Shown in pieces: positions 8,349 to 15,319 of a stretch of DNA of 64,000 nucleotides. Location: positions 1-64,000 of the forward strand of contig NZ_FQUU01000009.1 of assembly GCF_900129295.1 (NCBI RefSeq). Direction: 5' to 3'. This stretch comes from Flavisolibacter ginsengisoli DSM 18119. Its GTDB lineage: Bacteria > Bacteroidota > Bacteroidia > Chitinophagales > Chitinophagaceae. The number at the start of each line of letters is the position of its first letter. Position 1 is the first letter of the stretch. Position numbers and translations under genes: made by a program. The notes below the pieces were generated by a model that was not told the DNA's origin, did no database searches, and saw only the letters and a program-made list of their open reading frames with translations.

Positions 8349-9551
8349 TCAGTGGCGCTCTGCAAACACCTGCAACTCACTGGCTATCTGCTCGATCTTT
8401 CCAATAGCTTCATCCAGCTGGCAACGTGTATGGGTTGCCATAATAGACATACGGATCAGCGATGAGTCACTGGGAACTGCAGGCGATACTACAGGGTTAA
8501 CAAAGATGCCTTCTTCATATAGTCGTTGTGTAAATTGAAAGGTGACCTGGTTGTCACGGATATAGAAGGGAATAATAGGCGTTTCGGAAGTGTTGGTATC
8601 GAATCCTATGTCTCTAATTGCTTTTGAAATATAATGCGTGTTGTCCCATAAGGCTTCCATTCTTTCCGGCTCCTCCTGTATGATCTCCAGTGCCGCCAGT
8701 GCTGCCGCAGCAGCAGATGGAGGGATACTTGCACTGAAGATCATGGGACGGGAGTGGTGTTTCAAATAATTTATTACGTCTTTTGTTGAAGCCACAAAGC
8801 CTCCTATTGAAGCCAGTGACTTACTGAAGGTACTCATGATAATATCCACCTGGTCAGTGAGGTTAAAATGATCTGCAGTGCCCCTGCCCTGGTTTCCAAT
8901 TACACCAAGAGCATGTGCATCATCAACCATCACCAGCGCACCATACTTTTCAGCCAGCCTTGTGATCTCTGGAAGGTTGCATATGTCACCTTCCATGCTG
9001 AACACTCCATCAATCACGATCATCTTTACTTTATCATGAGGAAAGGTTTTTAATATACCTTCCAGGTCATTCATATCATTATGAGCAAACTTCAGTACCC
9101 TGGAAAATGACAACCGGCTGCCTTCAATAATGGAAGCATGATCCAGTTCGTCAAGAATGATCACACCATGCCGTCCTACCATAGAGGCCACTGTGCCAAG
9201 GTTGGTTTGAAAACCAGTGCTATATACCAGCGCGGCTTCCTTCCCGGTAAATGCTGCCAGCTTTTCTTCCAGTTCAATGTGCAGTTGAGAAGTGCCATTT
9301 AAAAACCTGGACCCGGAACAACTGCTGCCAAAGCGGTCAATAGCTTTTTTTGCTGCCTCCTTCACTTTGGGATGGTTGGTCAATCCCATATAGCTGTTAG
9401 ATCCAAACATCAGCAGTTTCCTGCCATGTATTATCACCTCTGTATCATGGTTCTCTTCAATAGGCCGGAAGTAAGGATAAATGCCAGCCCTTTTTAATTC
9501 ATTCGGAGCGGTAAACTGCTCAAACTTTTCCAATAAAGCTTGTTGTATCAT
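8349..9551 (-). CDS. spt: Serine palmitoyltransferase
   Basis: 400 residues, alpha-oxoamine synthase family (PLP fold type I). Visible are DHASII with the PLP-stacking His (138), DDAHALG (210-216) and TFSKSLASIGG with the PLP lysine K244. Blocks such as YFRPI, GSRFLNGT, SFSRVLKFAHNDM, FSMEGDI and FVNPVVSPAVPS look very like Sphingobacterium serine palmitoyltransferase and less like 8-amino-7-oxononanoate synthase or 2-amino-3-ketobutyrate ligase. It condenses L-serine with palmitoyl-CoA to 3-ketosphinganine, the first step of sphingolipid synthesis. It is first gene of the operon. Its promoter region carries a perfect 12-base inverted repeat shared in core with the norB operator. Confidence 0.9.
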   Translation of the reverse strand: MIQQALLEKFEQFTAPNELKRAGIYPYFRPIEENHDTEVIIHGRKLLMFGSNSYMGLTNHPKVKEAAKKAIDRFGSSCSGSRFLNGTSQLHIELEEKLAAFTGKEAALVYSTGFQTNLGTVASMVGRHGVIILDELDHASIIEGSRLSFSRVLKFAHNDMNDLEGILKTFPHDKVKMIVIDGVFSMEGDICNLPEITRLAEKYGALVMVDDAHALGVIGNQGRGTADHFNLTDQVDIIMSTFSKSLASIGGFVASTKDVINYLKHHSRPMIFSASIPPSAAAAALAALEIIQEEPERMEALWDNTHYISKAIRDIGFDTNTSETPIIPFYIRDNQVTFQFTQRLYEEGIFVNPVVSPAVPSDSSLIRMSIMATHTRCQLDEAIGKIEQIASELQVFAERH

Positions 9552-9654
9552 AGATCTTTTTAATGATAGCCTGCGTTGATTTACCTGGTTTGTATAGGGT
9601 GGTGAAAACAGAACGGTGGCAGGCCAATGGTTTATAATTGCGCAACTATGAGAA

Positions 9655-9662
9655 CAAATGTA
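9655..9662 (-). promoter_or_regulatory. spt promoter -7 box TACATTTG
   Basis: On the minus strand this is a perfect TAnnTTTG. Transcription would start near 9649, giving a leader of roughly 97 bases for spt. No TTG is found at the right distance upstream; instead the palindromic operator begins right at the box. Confidence 0.55.
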
Positions 9663-9693
9663 ATAAATAAAGACAATTTTATCTTTATTTATT
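9662..9693. promoter_or_regulatory. Palindromic operator, site 2 (spt)
   Basis: AATAAATAAAGA and TCTTTATTTATT are a perfect 12-base inverted repeat around an 8-base spacer. The core AAAGA-N8-TCTTT is at 9669-9686. It abuts the spt -7 box, 118 bases before the spt ATG. Core and spacing match the norB site. Confidence 0.65.
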
Positions 9694-9758
9694 TACCAAT
9701 CCGCTTATTTGAACTATTAAAAAATATAGGAATCAACCAATACTCATACAACCCTAAA

Positions 9759-9776
9759 AAGGATCAAAAAGTCTTT
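9759..9776. promoter_or_regulatory. Palindromic operator, site 3 (rrf2 side)
   Basis: AAGGATCAAAAAGTCTTT has the pattern AAGGA-N8-TCTTT. It agrees with the reverse complement of the norB core at 15 of 18 positions. It lies 117 bases before the rrf2 ATG and may serve autoregulation. Confidence 0.5.
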
Positions 9777-9892
9777 AATACAAAGCCTCCCTGATTTTGA
9801 ATTGATTATATCTTGAATATTATTATGGTAAAAACAGGAAGGTTGCCTTATTTTGCCTGTAAATCAGTTTTGATCTAGTAAATTATAGCCAG

Positions 9893-10360
9893 ATGTTTTC
9901 AAAAACTGCCGAATACGCTCTTCGTGCCACCATTTATATAGCCCAGAAAAGTAGTGAAGATAACAAGCTGGGTATTGAAGAAATTGCCAAATCAATTGAT
10001 GCCCCAAGGTCCTTCACTGCAAAAATATTACAACTACTTACAAAAGATAATGAGGTGATCAGTTCTGTTCGTGGACCTAACGGAGGATTTTATATTACCG
10101 AAAAAGCGAAGGGTTTATCTATAAGGACCATACTTGAAACGATAAAAGAGGATGATGTTTTTACCAAATGTGTGTTAGGCCTTAAGGCCTGTTCAGAAGC
10201 CCAGCCCTGCCCTATGCATTTTCAATATAAACCGATCAAGCAACAGTTAATTCGTTTGTTTGAAACCAAGACCATACGCGACCTGGCGAAGGAATTAAAA
10301 ACCGGCGAACGCTTCCTGGCCAATTTCCGTCCCAGGAAAAAGACAAGGGTTACAAAATAA
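9893..10360 (+). CDS. Rrf2-family Fe-S transcription regulator (IscR/NsrR-like)
   Basis: 155 residues. N-terminal winged helix (FSKTAEYALRATIYIA, then a recognition helix near SFTAKILQLL and the wing GPNGGFYI). Cluster ligands are C93-x6-C100-x5-C106-x2-H109. E. coli IscR uses C92, C98, C104 and H107, so one residue is added between the first two cysteines and the His is kept. NsrR has three cysteines in the same place and senses NO. It is divergent from the sphingolipid operon and close to the NO reductase operon, and the shared palindromes suggest both are targets. Direct sensing of NO, iron or oxygen cannot be decided from sequence. Confidence 0.88.
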   Translation: MFSKTAEYALRATIYIAQKSSEDNKLGIEEIAKSIDAPRSFTAKILQLLTKDNEVISSVRGPNGGFYITEKAKGLSIRTILETIKEDDVFTKCVLGLKACSEAQPCPMHFQYKPIKQQLIRLFETKTIRDLAKELKTGERFLANFRPRKKTRVTK

Positions 10361-10374
10361 TAATAGCCATAGGC

Positions 10375-11433
10375 TCAGTTACGAAAAGCATTCAATGCAG
10401 TAGTGGGCACTCCCCTGTTATCAAATGCACCTAGAGTATACCCGTTCCAGTTAGCATATGCTTCAGGCTCCCAGTATAAAACTCCAAGGCCTTTATTACC
10501 TGGAAGGGATTTTGTTTTGGAAATAATATCTTCCAGGAAGGATCGGCAGCTCGCCTCCTGGTCCCAACTCATCCCTACCTCCACTACCATAACCTCGGTT
10601 TGGTACCTCGATACCATATCTTCCATATTGTCCAGGCATTGCATATTCAGCATGGTCCAGTTAGATGGTTGTGGATATAGTGACATCCCGATTACATCCC
10701 AGGTAGCCCCATTATTCTTAAGGCCATCAAATAACCAGCGATACATTGTATTATTAAAGCCATCAGAAAGATGAACGATCACCTTTGCATTTGGAAAAAC
10801 AGCTTTTACGGCTCTATACCCCGAAGCAATGAATTTGGCAAACGTCTTCATATTGGTAGATGCCCTTCCTTCAGGCCAAAGCATCCCATCATTTGTTTCA
10901 TTACCCACTTGCACCCATGCAGGCTCTATACCCTGCGCTTTTAATGCATTCAATACACCTGTAGTGTGTGTTTCAATGGCGACTTGCAAATCGGAAACAG
11001 AGAGATTGGCCCAGGCGGCAGGCTTTCCCTGCTTCCCTGGATCAGCCCAGGTATCGCTATAATGAAAATCGATCATGATACGCATACCCATGCTTTTAGC
11101 CCGCACAGCCTTGGCTATTACATCTGCCTTATTATTCCAACCAGCTTGTGGATCCACCCATACCCTAAGGCGAACGGTATTCAAGCCCATTTCTTTCAAT
11201 ATTGCCATGCAATCCTTTTGATTGCCTACAGGATTATAAAATTTTACACCTGAAGCTTCCATTTCCGTGAGCCAGCTAATATCTGCTCCTTTTGCAAAAA
11301 CAAATGCTGATGCAGGGGGGGTAGGTTCCGGAACAGGAGCCATCTCTTTTTTATGGCAGGCCATCAGCCCACACATAATAAGAACCAGGGAAAAGGAGAG
11401 CGTTTTCCATGTTTTAAATCTATCAACCGGCAT
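10375..11433 (-). CDS. GH53 arabinogalactan endo-beta-1,4-galactanase lipoprotein
   Basis: 352 residues from the ATG at 11433 (a TTG codon just precedes it). A lipoprotein signal ends at C26 (LMAC), followed by a Pro-rich linker and the catalytic barrel. GADISWL, RLRVWVDP, DFHYSDTWADPGKQ and VGNETNDGMLWP are hallmarks of glycoside hydrolase family 53. The Glu in GNETN (about 179) is the acid/base and that in VVEVGMSW (about 285) the nucleophile; most members read ETGYPW at the latter place. It cleaves beta-1,4-galactan side chains of pectin. It probably sits on the cell surface. No SusC/SusD pair is near, so it is not in a visible polysaccharide locus. Confidence 0.9.
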   Translation of the reverse strand: MPVDRFKTWKTLSFSLVLIMCGLMACHKKEMAPVPEPTPPASAFVFAKGADISWLTEMEASGVKFYNPVGNQKDCMAILKEMGLNTVRLRVWVDPQAGWNNKADVIAKAVRAKSMGMRIMIDFHYSDTWADPGKQGKPAAWANLSVSDLQVAIETHTTGVLNALKAQGIEPAWVQVGNETNDGMLWPEGRASTNMKTFAKFIASGYRAVKAVFPNAKVIVHLSDGFNNTMYRWLFDGLKNNGATWDVIGMSLYPQPSNWTMLNMQCLDNMEDMVSRYQTEVMVVEVGMSWDQEASCRSFLEDIISKTKSLPGNKGLGVLYWEPEAYANWNGYTLGAFDNRGVPTTALNAFRN

Positions 11434-11623
11434 CAACTAAAATTTTTTAGGTTCGTAAAAATAACCTTCCAGGGCAAGATCTCCTGTGATCTTCATCAGC
11501 ATAATAAATATAGCCAATGATTGAAACGGGCATCATTGTGCTTTCGCCCGGTCTCCGGCATACTGTGCACCCATTTCCTCCCGGTCTTCTTCCTATCAAC
11601 GCCCTATCAACTGTATAGCTCCG

Positions 11624-11660
11624 GTATAGATACTGCGTGATCATCACGCAGTATCTATAC
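11624..11660. repeat. Perfect inverted repeat, 18-base arms
   Basis: GTATAGATACTGCGTGAT and ATCACGCAGTATCTATAC flank a single C. There is no T run after it on either strand, so it does not look like a terminator. It could be an operator, a cruciform or a relic of a mobile element. Confidence 0.85.
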
Positions 11661-11699
11661 TGTTAGTAGGGCTTTGGTTGGGAGAAGGTAGGCAGAAAG

Positions 11700-11759
11700 A
11701 AGGTAGAAGGTTGAAGGTTGAATAATGTTCAATAAGCAATGCTCAATGTTCAATGCTCA
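11700..11759. repeat. Two clusters of 7-base tandem repeats
   Basis: AAGGTAG AAGGTTG AAGGTTG at 11700-11720 and ATGCTCA ATGTTCA ATGCTCA at 11739-11759. Both have a strict 7-base period. Confidence 0.8.
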
Positions 11760-11880
11760 AGGAAGGGAAAAGCAACAAAAGTGCGCAAAGGATCAAAAGA
11801 TTGCACAGCTCCTGGTAAAAGGTAAAATCTATTATAGATATCTTCCTTATCATCTTGTCAACCTGTTAACTTTCAACTTC

Positions 11881-11950
11881 CACTCCCAAACATTCCCAAA
11901 CGTGCCAATTCGTGCCATTTTGAGCCCATTCGTTCCCAAACGTGCCCAAA
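11881..11950. repeat. Degenerate 10-bp tandem repeat, seven units
   Basis: Consecutive 10-base units read CACTCCCAAA, CATTCCCAAA, CGTGCCAATT, CGTGCCATTT, TGAGCCCATT, CGTTCCCAAA and CGTGCCCAAA. The period is close to one DNA turn. It lies 57 bases upstream of the gene at 12007. Confidence 0.75.
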
Positions 11951-12006
11951 CGGGAAAGTGACTGTTTGCCTGTGTGTAGTTTTACAGTTATAAAATCTAA
12001 TATCAT

Positions 12007-12609
12007 ATGGCAAAGCAAACAGGATACGTTAAGGCAACAGGTACAGTGGATGGTGATACCAACTTTTATTATGATCAGCTGTGGGGCTACCTGGTAAGAA
12101 TGCTGCCCGGAGTGGACTCTAAGCGCTTCTGGAAGGACCCTGCCTTTGAAGGAAGCAGGAGAAGCGCTCAGAGGTTTGGTACAGGCAATATCATGTCTTC
12201 CATCATCTACCGCTTTGTACCCACTAAAAGAAGATACAGGCATTTGTTTATACAGGTGAGGACCATAGCTATTGTTGGTTTAAAGCAGGGAATGGCTAAA
12301 GGGGATGTATTCACTGCCCTGTATAGCTTCCTTTCCGAGCAAAAGCGAATCTCTTTGAACCTGGAGCAGTTTATGCTGCTGCTGGCTTCCTTTGAAAAGG
12401 AACTGGAAGCAAGGCTTAAAGAGCCAAAGAAAGAAAAGGTAAAGAAGGTGAAGAACAGGCTCGATATTACTGTGACAGCACCACTTACTGCTGAAGACAC
12501 AGAGTACTTTCAACTATATATGGAGGATTATGACTGGAAGATAAAGTTTGAAGGAGATTTTCCTTCGGATTACCAGGTCCCAATATTTCTCCTTAAACAT
12601 GCTGTTTAA
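12007..12609 (+). CDS. Conserved Bacteroidota family of unknown function, 200 residues
   Basis: The N-terminus (MAKQTGYVKATGTVDG, then GYLVRMLPGVDSKR, then DPAFEGSRR...FGTG) fits a family I have seen in Bacteroidota genomes, with the general pattern KxxGT...FY...GYLVR...GV...R...DPAF..TRxN..EFG. No function is known to me. The middle (about 60-140) is helical and basic; KEPKKEKVKKVKNR near 140-153 is strongly charged. The C-terminus is a beta-rich tail. It has no signal peptide, so it should be cytoplasmic. It stands alone inside a repeat-rich island, and TAGTTTTA about 25 bases before the ATG resembles a -7 box. Confidence 0.75.
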   Translation: MAKQTGYVKATGTVDGDTNFYYDQLWGYLVRMLPGVDSKRFWKDPAFEGSRRSAQRFGTGNIMSSIIYRFVPTKRRYRHLFIQVRTIAIVGLKQGMAKGDVFTALYSFLSEQKRISLNLEQFMLLLASFEKELEARLKEPKKEKVKKVKNRLDITVTAPLTAEDTEYFQLYMEDYDWKIKFEGDFPSDYQVPIFLLKHAV

Positions 12610-12612
12610 GGA

Positions 12613-12647
12613 AGTTTGTAGTTTGTAGTGTGTAGTTTGTAGTTTCT
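12613..12647. repeat. 7-base tandem repeat, five units
   Basis: AGTTTGT AGTTTGT AGTGTGT AGTTTGT AGTTTCT, starting three bases after the stop codon of the 200-residue gene. Confidence 0.8.
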
Positions 12648-12694
12648 TAAGTCAGAGTGAACTACTCGTGCAGACAAGTTTTATAGTATTCATC

Positions 12695-12787
12695 TTTGCG
12701 ATCCTTTGCGAACATCTTGGCGCACTTTGCGTTACTGAGTATCGCTAAGTGCGCAAAGAGAGAATTCACGCAAAGAATACGCAAAGG
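12695..12787. repeat. Symmetrical CTTTGCG / CGCAAAG array
   Basis: CTTTGCG occurs at 12695, 12705 and 12726 and its complement CGCAAAG at 12753, 12770 and 12781, almost mirror-symmetric about base 12741. The inner part, GCGCACTTTGCG and CGCTAAGTGCGC, pairs at 11 of 12 positions. The rest of the 12610-13079 gap shows no gene. Confidence 0.7.
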
Positions 12788-13023
12788 AGTTCTGGTTAAC
12801 CACAATAATTAATTTGTTTTTTAGGGTGAAGAGGATTTATTGTTTCGATGAACAATTATGCTTTTGCCATAGCTCCTTTCTTCATAAGGATGATTCCGCC
12901 ATTCATCGGGAAAGACAGGACGAAAAGTGACCAATTGCGCACAGAATTATGTTTGAAAAATGATACTACAATTACTACTTGGTATAGCAGTATCTAATAA
13001 ACATCAAAGGTTTAATATTTCTT

Positions 13024-13044
13024 ACTTTTTACTTTTGACTTGCT
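13024..13044. repeat. 7-base tandem repeat ACTTTTT ACTTTTG ACTTGCT
   Basis: Same heptamer family as in the nuo operon and before hisS. It is followed at 13050-13090 by GTTAAC and TCAACC words also found near 11860. Confidence 0.65.
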
Positions 13045-13079
13045 TACGCACCTTGTTAACATTTCAACCAGTTAACTTG

Positions 13080-13277
13080 TCAACCTTTCATTTTGACTTC
13101 ACCCTCTTCTACAAGCTTTGCTTTCATAACATTGACAGCAAAAGAAATCTCATCATCGGAAAACTGGCCTTTCAATTCACAGGAGTTTTGAACGATATCA
13201 AAATTATCAGAACGGACATGGTTTTGGAAATCCCACAGGTCTTTCCATGATGCAAAAACGATAGTAACTTTTTTCAT
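13080..13277 (-). CDS. Small conserved-type protein of unknown function
   Basis: 65 residues beginning MKKVTIVFASWKDLWDF, an ATG start with no overlap with other genes. The pattern MKxVTIVF...LWDF..., a middle Cys, then an alternating acidic helix ending in KLVEEGE, resembles small single-domain proteins I have seen in Chitinophagaceae. It has no signal or membrane segment. It is isolated between the repeat island and the outer-membrane protein gene. Function unknown; it could still be a chance frame, but its composition is protein-like. Confidence 0.55.
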   Translation of the reverse strand: MKKVTIVFASWKDLWDFQNHVRSDNFDIVQNSCELKGQFSDDEISFAVNVMKAKLVEEGEVKMKG

Positions 13278-13481
13278 TGACCTAAGAGTTAATTGAAGGA
13301 GAAGAATATTTTAGAGTAACCTCTTCAATTGGTGATTGGGGAAAGGTAGGCAATTTAATAGTAGGACTGCGTTAATTATTATCATTTAGCATATGTCATA
13401 CTGCCATATTAAACCTTTTCAGTTACCCATAAATCTTACCTGGAATTTTAGAAATGTATTGTTGGTATTTTATAAATATGA

Positions 13482-14759
13482 TCAGAAAGCCTCACCCAGG
13501 TTCAACATGATTGAACTGAAACCTTTACTTATTCCATAATCAATACCAATATTGGTATTGGATCCTTTATTGTATTTGATCCTCAGCCCGGCTCCCATAG
13601 CCGGATGCCAGGAAGTAAATAAAGTACCTGAACCACTGACCGTATTTGTATTGGCAAAAACCACAAATCCCAATAATCCATTTCGTGTAATATCTCTCCT
13701 GTATTCACTTTCCAGGTAAAATAAAGTCCTGCCCCTATAACGGTTTTGATCTATCCCTCTGCCTGAACGGTTATAAGGATCGCCGCCAATATTGGGAAGA
13801 TCGAGGTAAGGACTGTTTTTATTTAGAACGGTCCACATATAAGACCAAAATGCCAATTTGTTTTGCTGGTTTGGATTTGCAGCATTCAGCGACAAATATT
13901 TTCTAACATCAACATATAGCGAATGCCAGTTGTCATTGCTTCCTAAAAAACGAGGATTCACCCGGTATATTATATTCCCATAAAAGCCAGGCAAGGGATT
14001 GAATGAATTGTTACGTGTATCATATAACAGGTTTACAGTTATGCCAGATGAAAAGGAATTTCTGCCCGTACCATAAGGGTAACCAGTGTAAGTTTTCAGA
14101 TCAACCAACGAATCTGGTGTATTGATATTGAAATGATAATCCAGGTTATAACCAAGGCCTGCAAAAAAATAGGACCTGACACGATTGAGCCAGCTTTGAT
14201 AGAAACGGATGTATTTATAATCAACCAGCATTTTTTCATCAGTGCCATGGCTACTACCTAACCCCCAGGTAAACTGCGGATAAACGAGAAAACGGGTATC
14301 GCCCTGGATCGTTTTTGTATTTCCGGGAAACCATATGCTGGTGCGCAGGGGTAGCCCGAATCTTCCCCCAAAGTTCCAATACGGTGCAAACGTAGCAGTT
14401 GACAAATTAGTTGTTCTGCGTGGACCTAAATAAATACCTGCTGTAGTTGCTGTAACTAAAGCTCTGCCAGTACCTCCAGGAACAGAAGCGCCAATTGGCA
14501 GTAATGAAAAATATATCTTCTGGTCTTTTTGTTCTCTTACCTTACCAGGCTTGATATGAAACAAGCTTTTGGCAATATCTATCAGGTCAGTCTGCCTGGC
14601 TGTATCTGTTTTGCTAGCATTGTTTTTTGGGATGATGGTGGTGGCATCCTGTGCATGCAAATGGCAGGGAAATAAAGGAACCATTAAAAGAAGAACTATT
14701 GTTTTTGCCAATGTTCTGGGTTTCCGCCAATAAATCTGATGCGCTTTATTTTTTATCAT
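13482..14759 (-). CDS. BamA/TamA-family outer membrane beta-barrel protein
   Basis: About 425 residues from the ATG at 14759; an ATG at 14813 is possible but delays the signal peptide (TIVLLLMVPLFPCHLHAQ, cut near residue 38). The mature protein shows repeated aromatic beta-strands (FWSYMWTVLN, YRGRTLFYLESEYRRD, GLLGFVVFANTNTVSG) and ends in GFSSIMLNLGEAF, a C-terminal strand with terminal Phe as recognised by the Bam machinery. There are no POTRA domains, so it is a barrel-only member of the surface-antigen D15 group. Substrate or partner unknown. No operon partner. Confidence 0.82.
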   Translation of the reverse strand: MIKNKAHQIYWRKPRTLAKTIVLLLMVPLFPCHLHAQDATTIIPKNNASKTDTARQTDLIDIAKSLFHIKPGKVREQKDQKIYFSLLPIGASVPGGTGRALVTATTAGIYLGPRRTTNLSTATFAPYWNFGGRFGLPLRTSIWFPGNTKTIQGDTRFLVYPQFTWGLGSSHGTDEKMLVDYKYIRFYQSWLNRVRSYFFAGLGYNLDYHFNINTPDSLVDLKTYTGYPYGTGRNSFSSGITVNLLYDTRNNSFNPLPGFYGNIIYRVNPRFLGSNDNWHSLYVDVRKYLSLNAANPNQQNKLAFWSYMWTVLNKNSPYLDLPNIGGDPYNRSGRGIDQNRYRGRTLFYLESEYRRDITRNGLLGFVVFANTNTVSGSGTLFTSWHPAMGAGLRIKYNKGSNTNIGIDYGISKGFSSIMLNLGEAF

Positions 14760-15319
14760 AAGCTGGATTAGACAAGGCAATAAATGCTTATTCGAAATTC
14801 CTTTAATCGGCATTCATTGTGTACTACAAGTTTATCTCCAAGATCGCGCACACCTCTTCATAGTAAGCTTTATATATATGCTACCCTTATATAAAGTTGT
14901 TACTTCTTTTTAGATATACATGCTCCTATCAATTGTTAAAAGCATAAAAAACAAAGAATTATGTAAGGATTATATATAATCGTGTAACAATCCTCTTTTA
15001 AATATTTCAGACCTTCATCCTGCTTTGATTTCCTTTCAACTTCCCCGTTATATAAACCGTTCCTGTAACTGTTTATCGCCAGGCAGTATTTTTCTTCAAG
15101 GGAACTATTTTTCGATAAGTGGTTTATAACAAAACTCCATAGATAGATCTTTTTATAAAACATGGAGGCATCAATAACATTAAACAACAATAAAATGATA
15201 AAGATATTCCGAGGAAGAATTACCGGTTATCACTTTGATAAATTAATCTCTTGTAATTAAAACAAGTTTAAAAAGTATATGATAAGCTCAGGAGTAAATA
15301 ATTACCCAAACTCAAATAC
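14760..15319. other. Intergenic region between the barrel protein and the Mla operon
   Basis: 560 bases, AT-rich, divergent. I see no RNA gene or clear promoter. An 84-codon minus-strand frame at 14936-15190 is judged doubtful. Confidence 0.5.

Larger units (their letters stand above)
9552..9892. other. Divergent spt / rrf2 intergenic region
   Basis: 341 bases, very AT-rich in the middle, between divergent genes. It holds the spt -7 box, two copies of the AARGA-N8-TCYTT operator about 90 bases apart, and no open frame of interest. The rrf2 promoter itself is not clear: TATCTTGA near 9809-9816 is a weak -7 candidate. Confidence 0.7.
11434..12006. repeat. Repeat-rich intergenic region upstream of the 200-residue family gene
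   Basis: 573 bases without a credible gene. It contains a perfect 18-base palindrome, two sets of 7-base tandem repeats, the word GTGCGCAAAG that recurs at 12750, the TCAACC/GTTAAC words that recur near 13050, and a 10-bp tandem array ending about 55 bases before the next gene. Short open frames here are translations of repeats. Confidence 0.75.

Noticed and set aside
6178-9551. Biotin synthesis (bioF) as role of the PLP enzyme
   Set aside because: No other bio gene is near, and the motifs and operon partners fit serine palmitoyltransferase.
11447-11647. 66-codon minus-strand frame over the palindrome
   Set aside because: It runs through half of the perfect inverted repeat and has no protein-like features.
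11725-11961. 78-codon plus-strand frame
   Set aside because: Its translation is made of the 7- and 10-base repeats; not a protein-like sequence.
14936-15190. 84-codon minus-strand frame in the gap before the Mla operon
   Set aside because: AT-rich composition, no recognisable pattern beyond one helical stretch and no start context; could be real but not supported.
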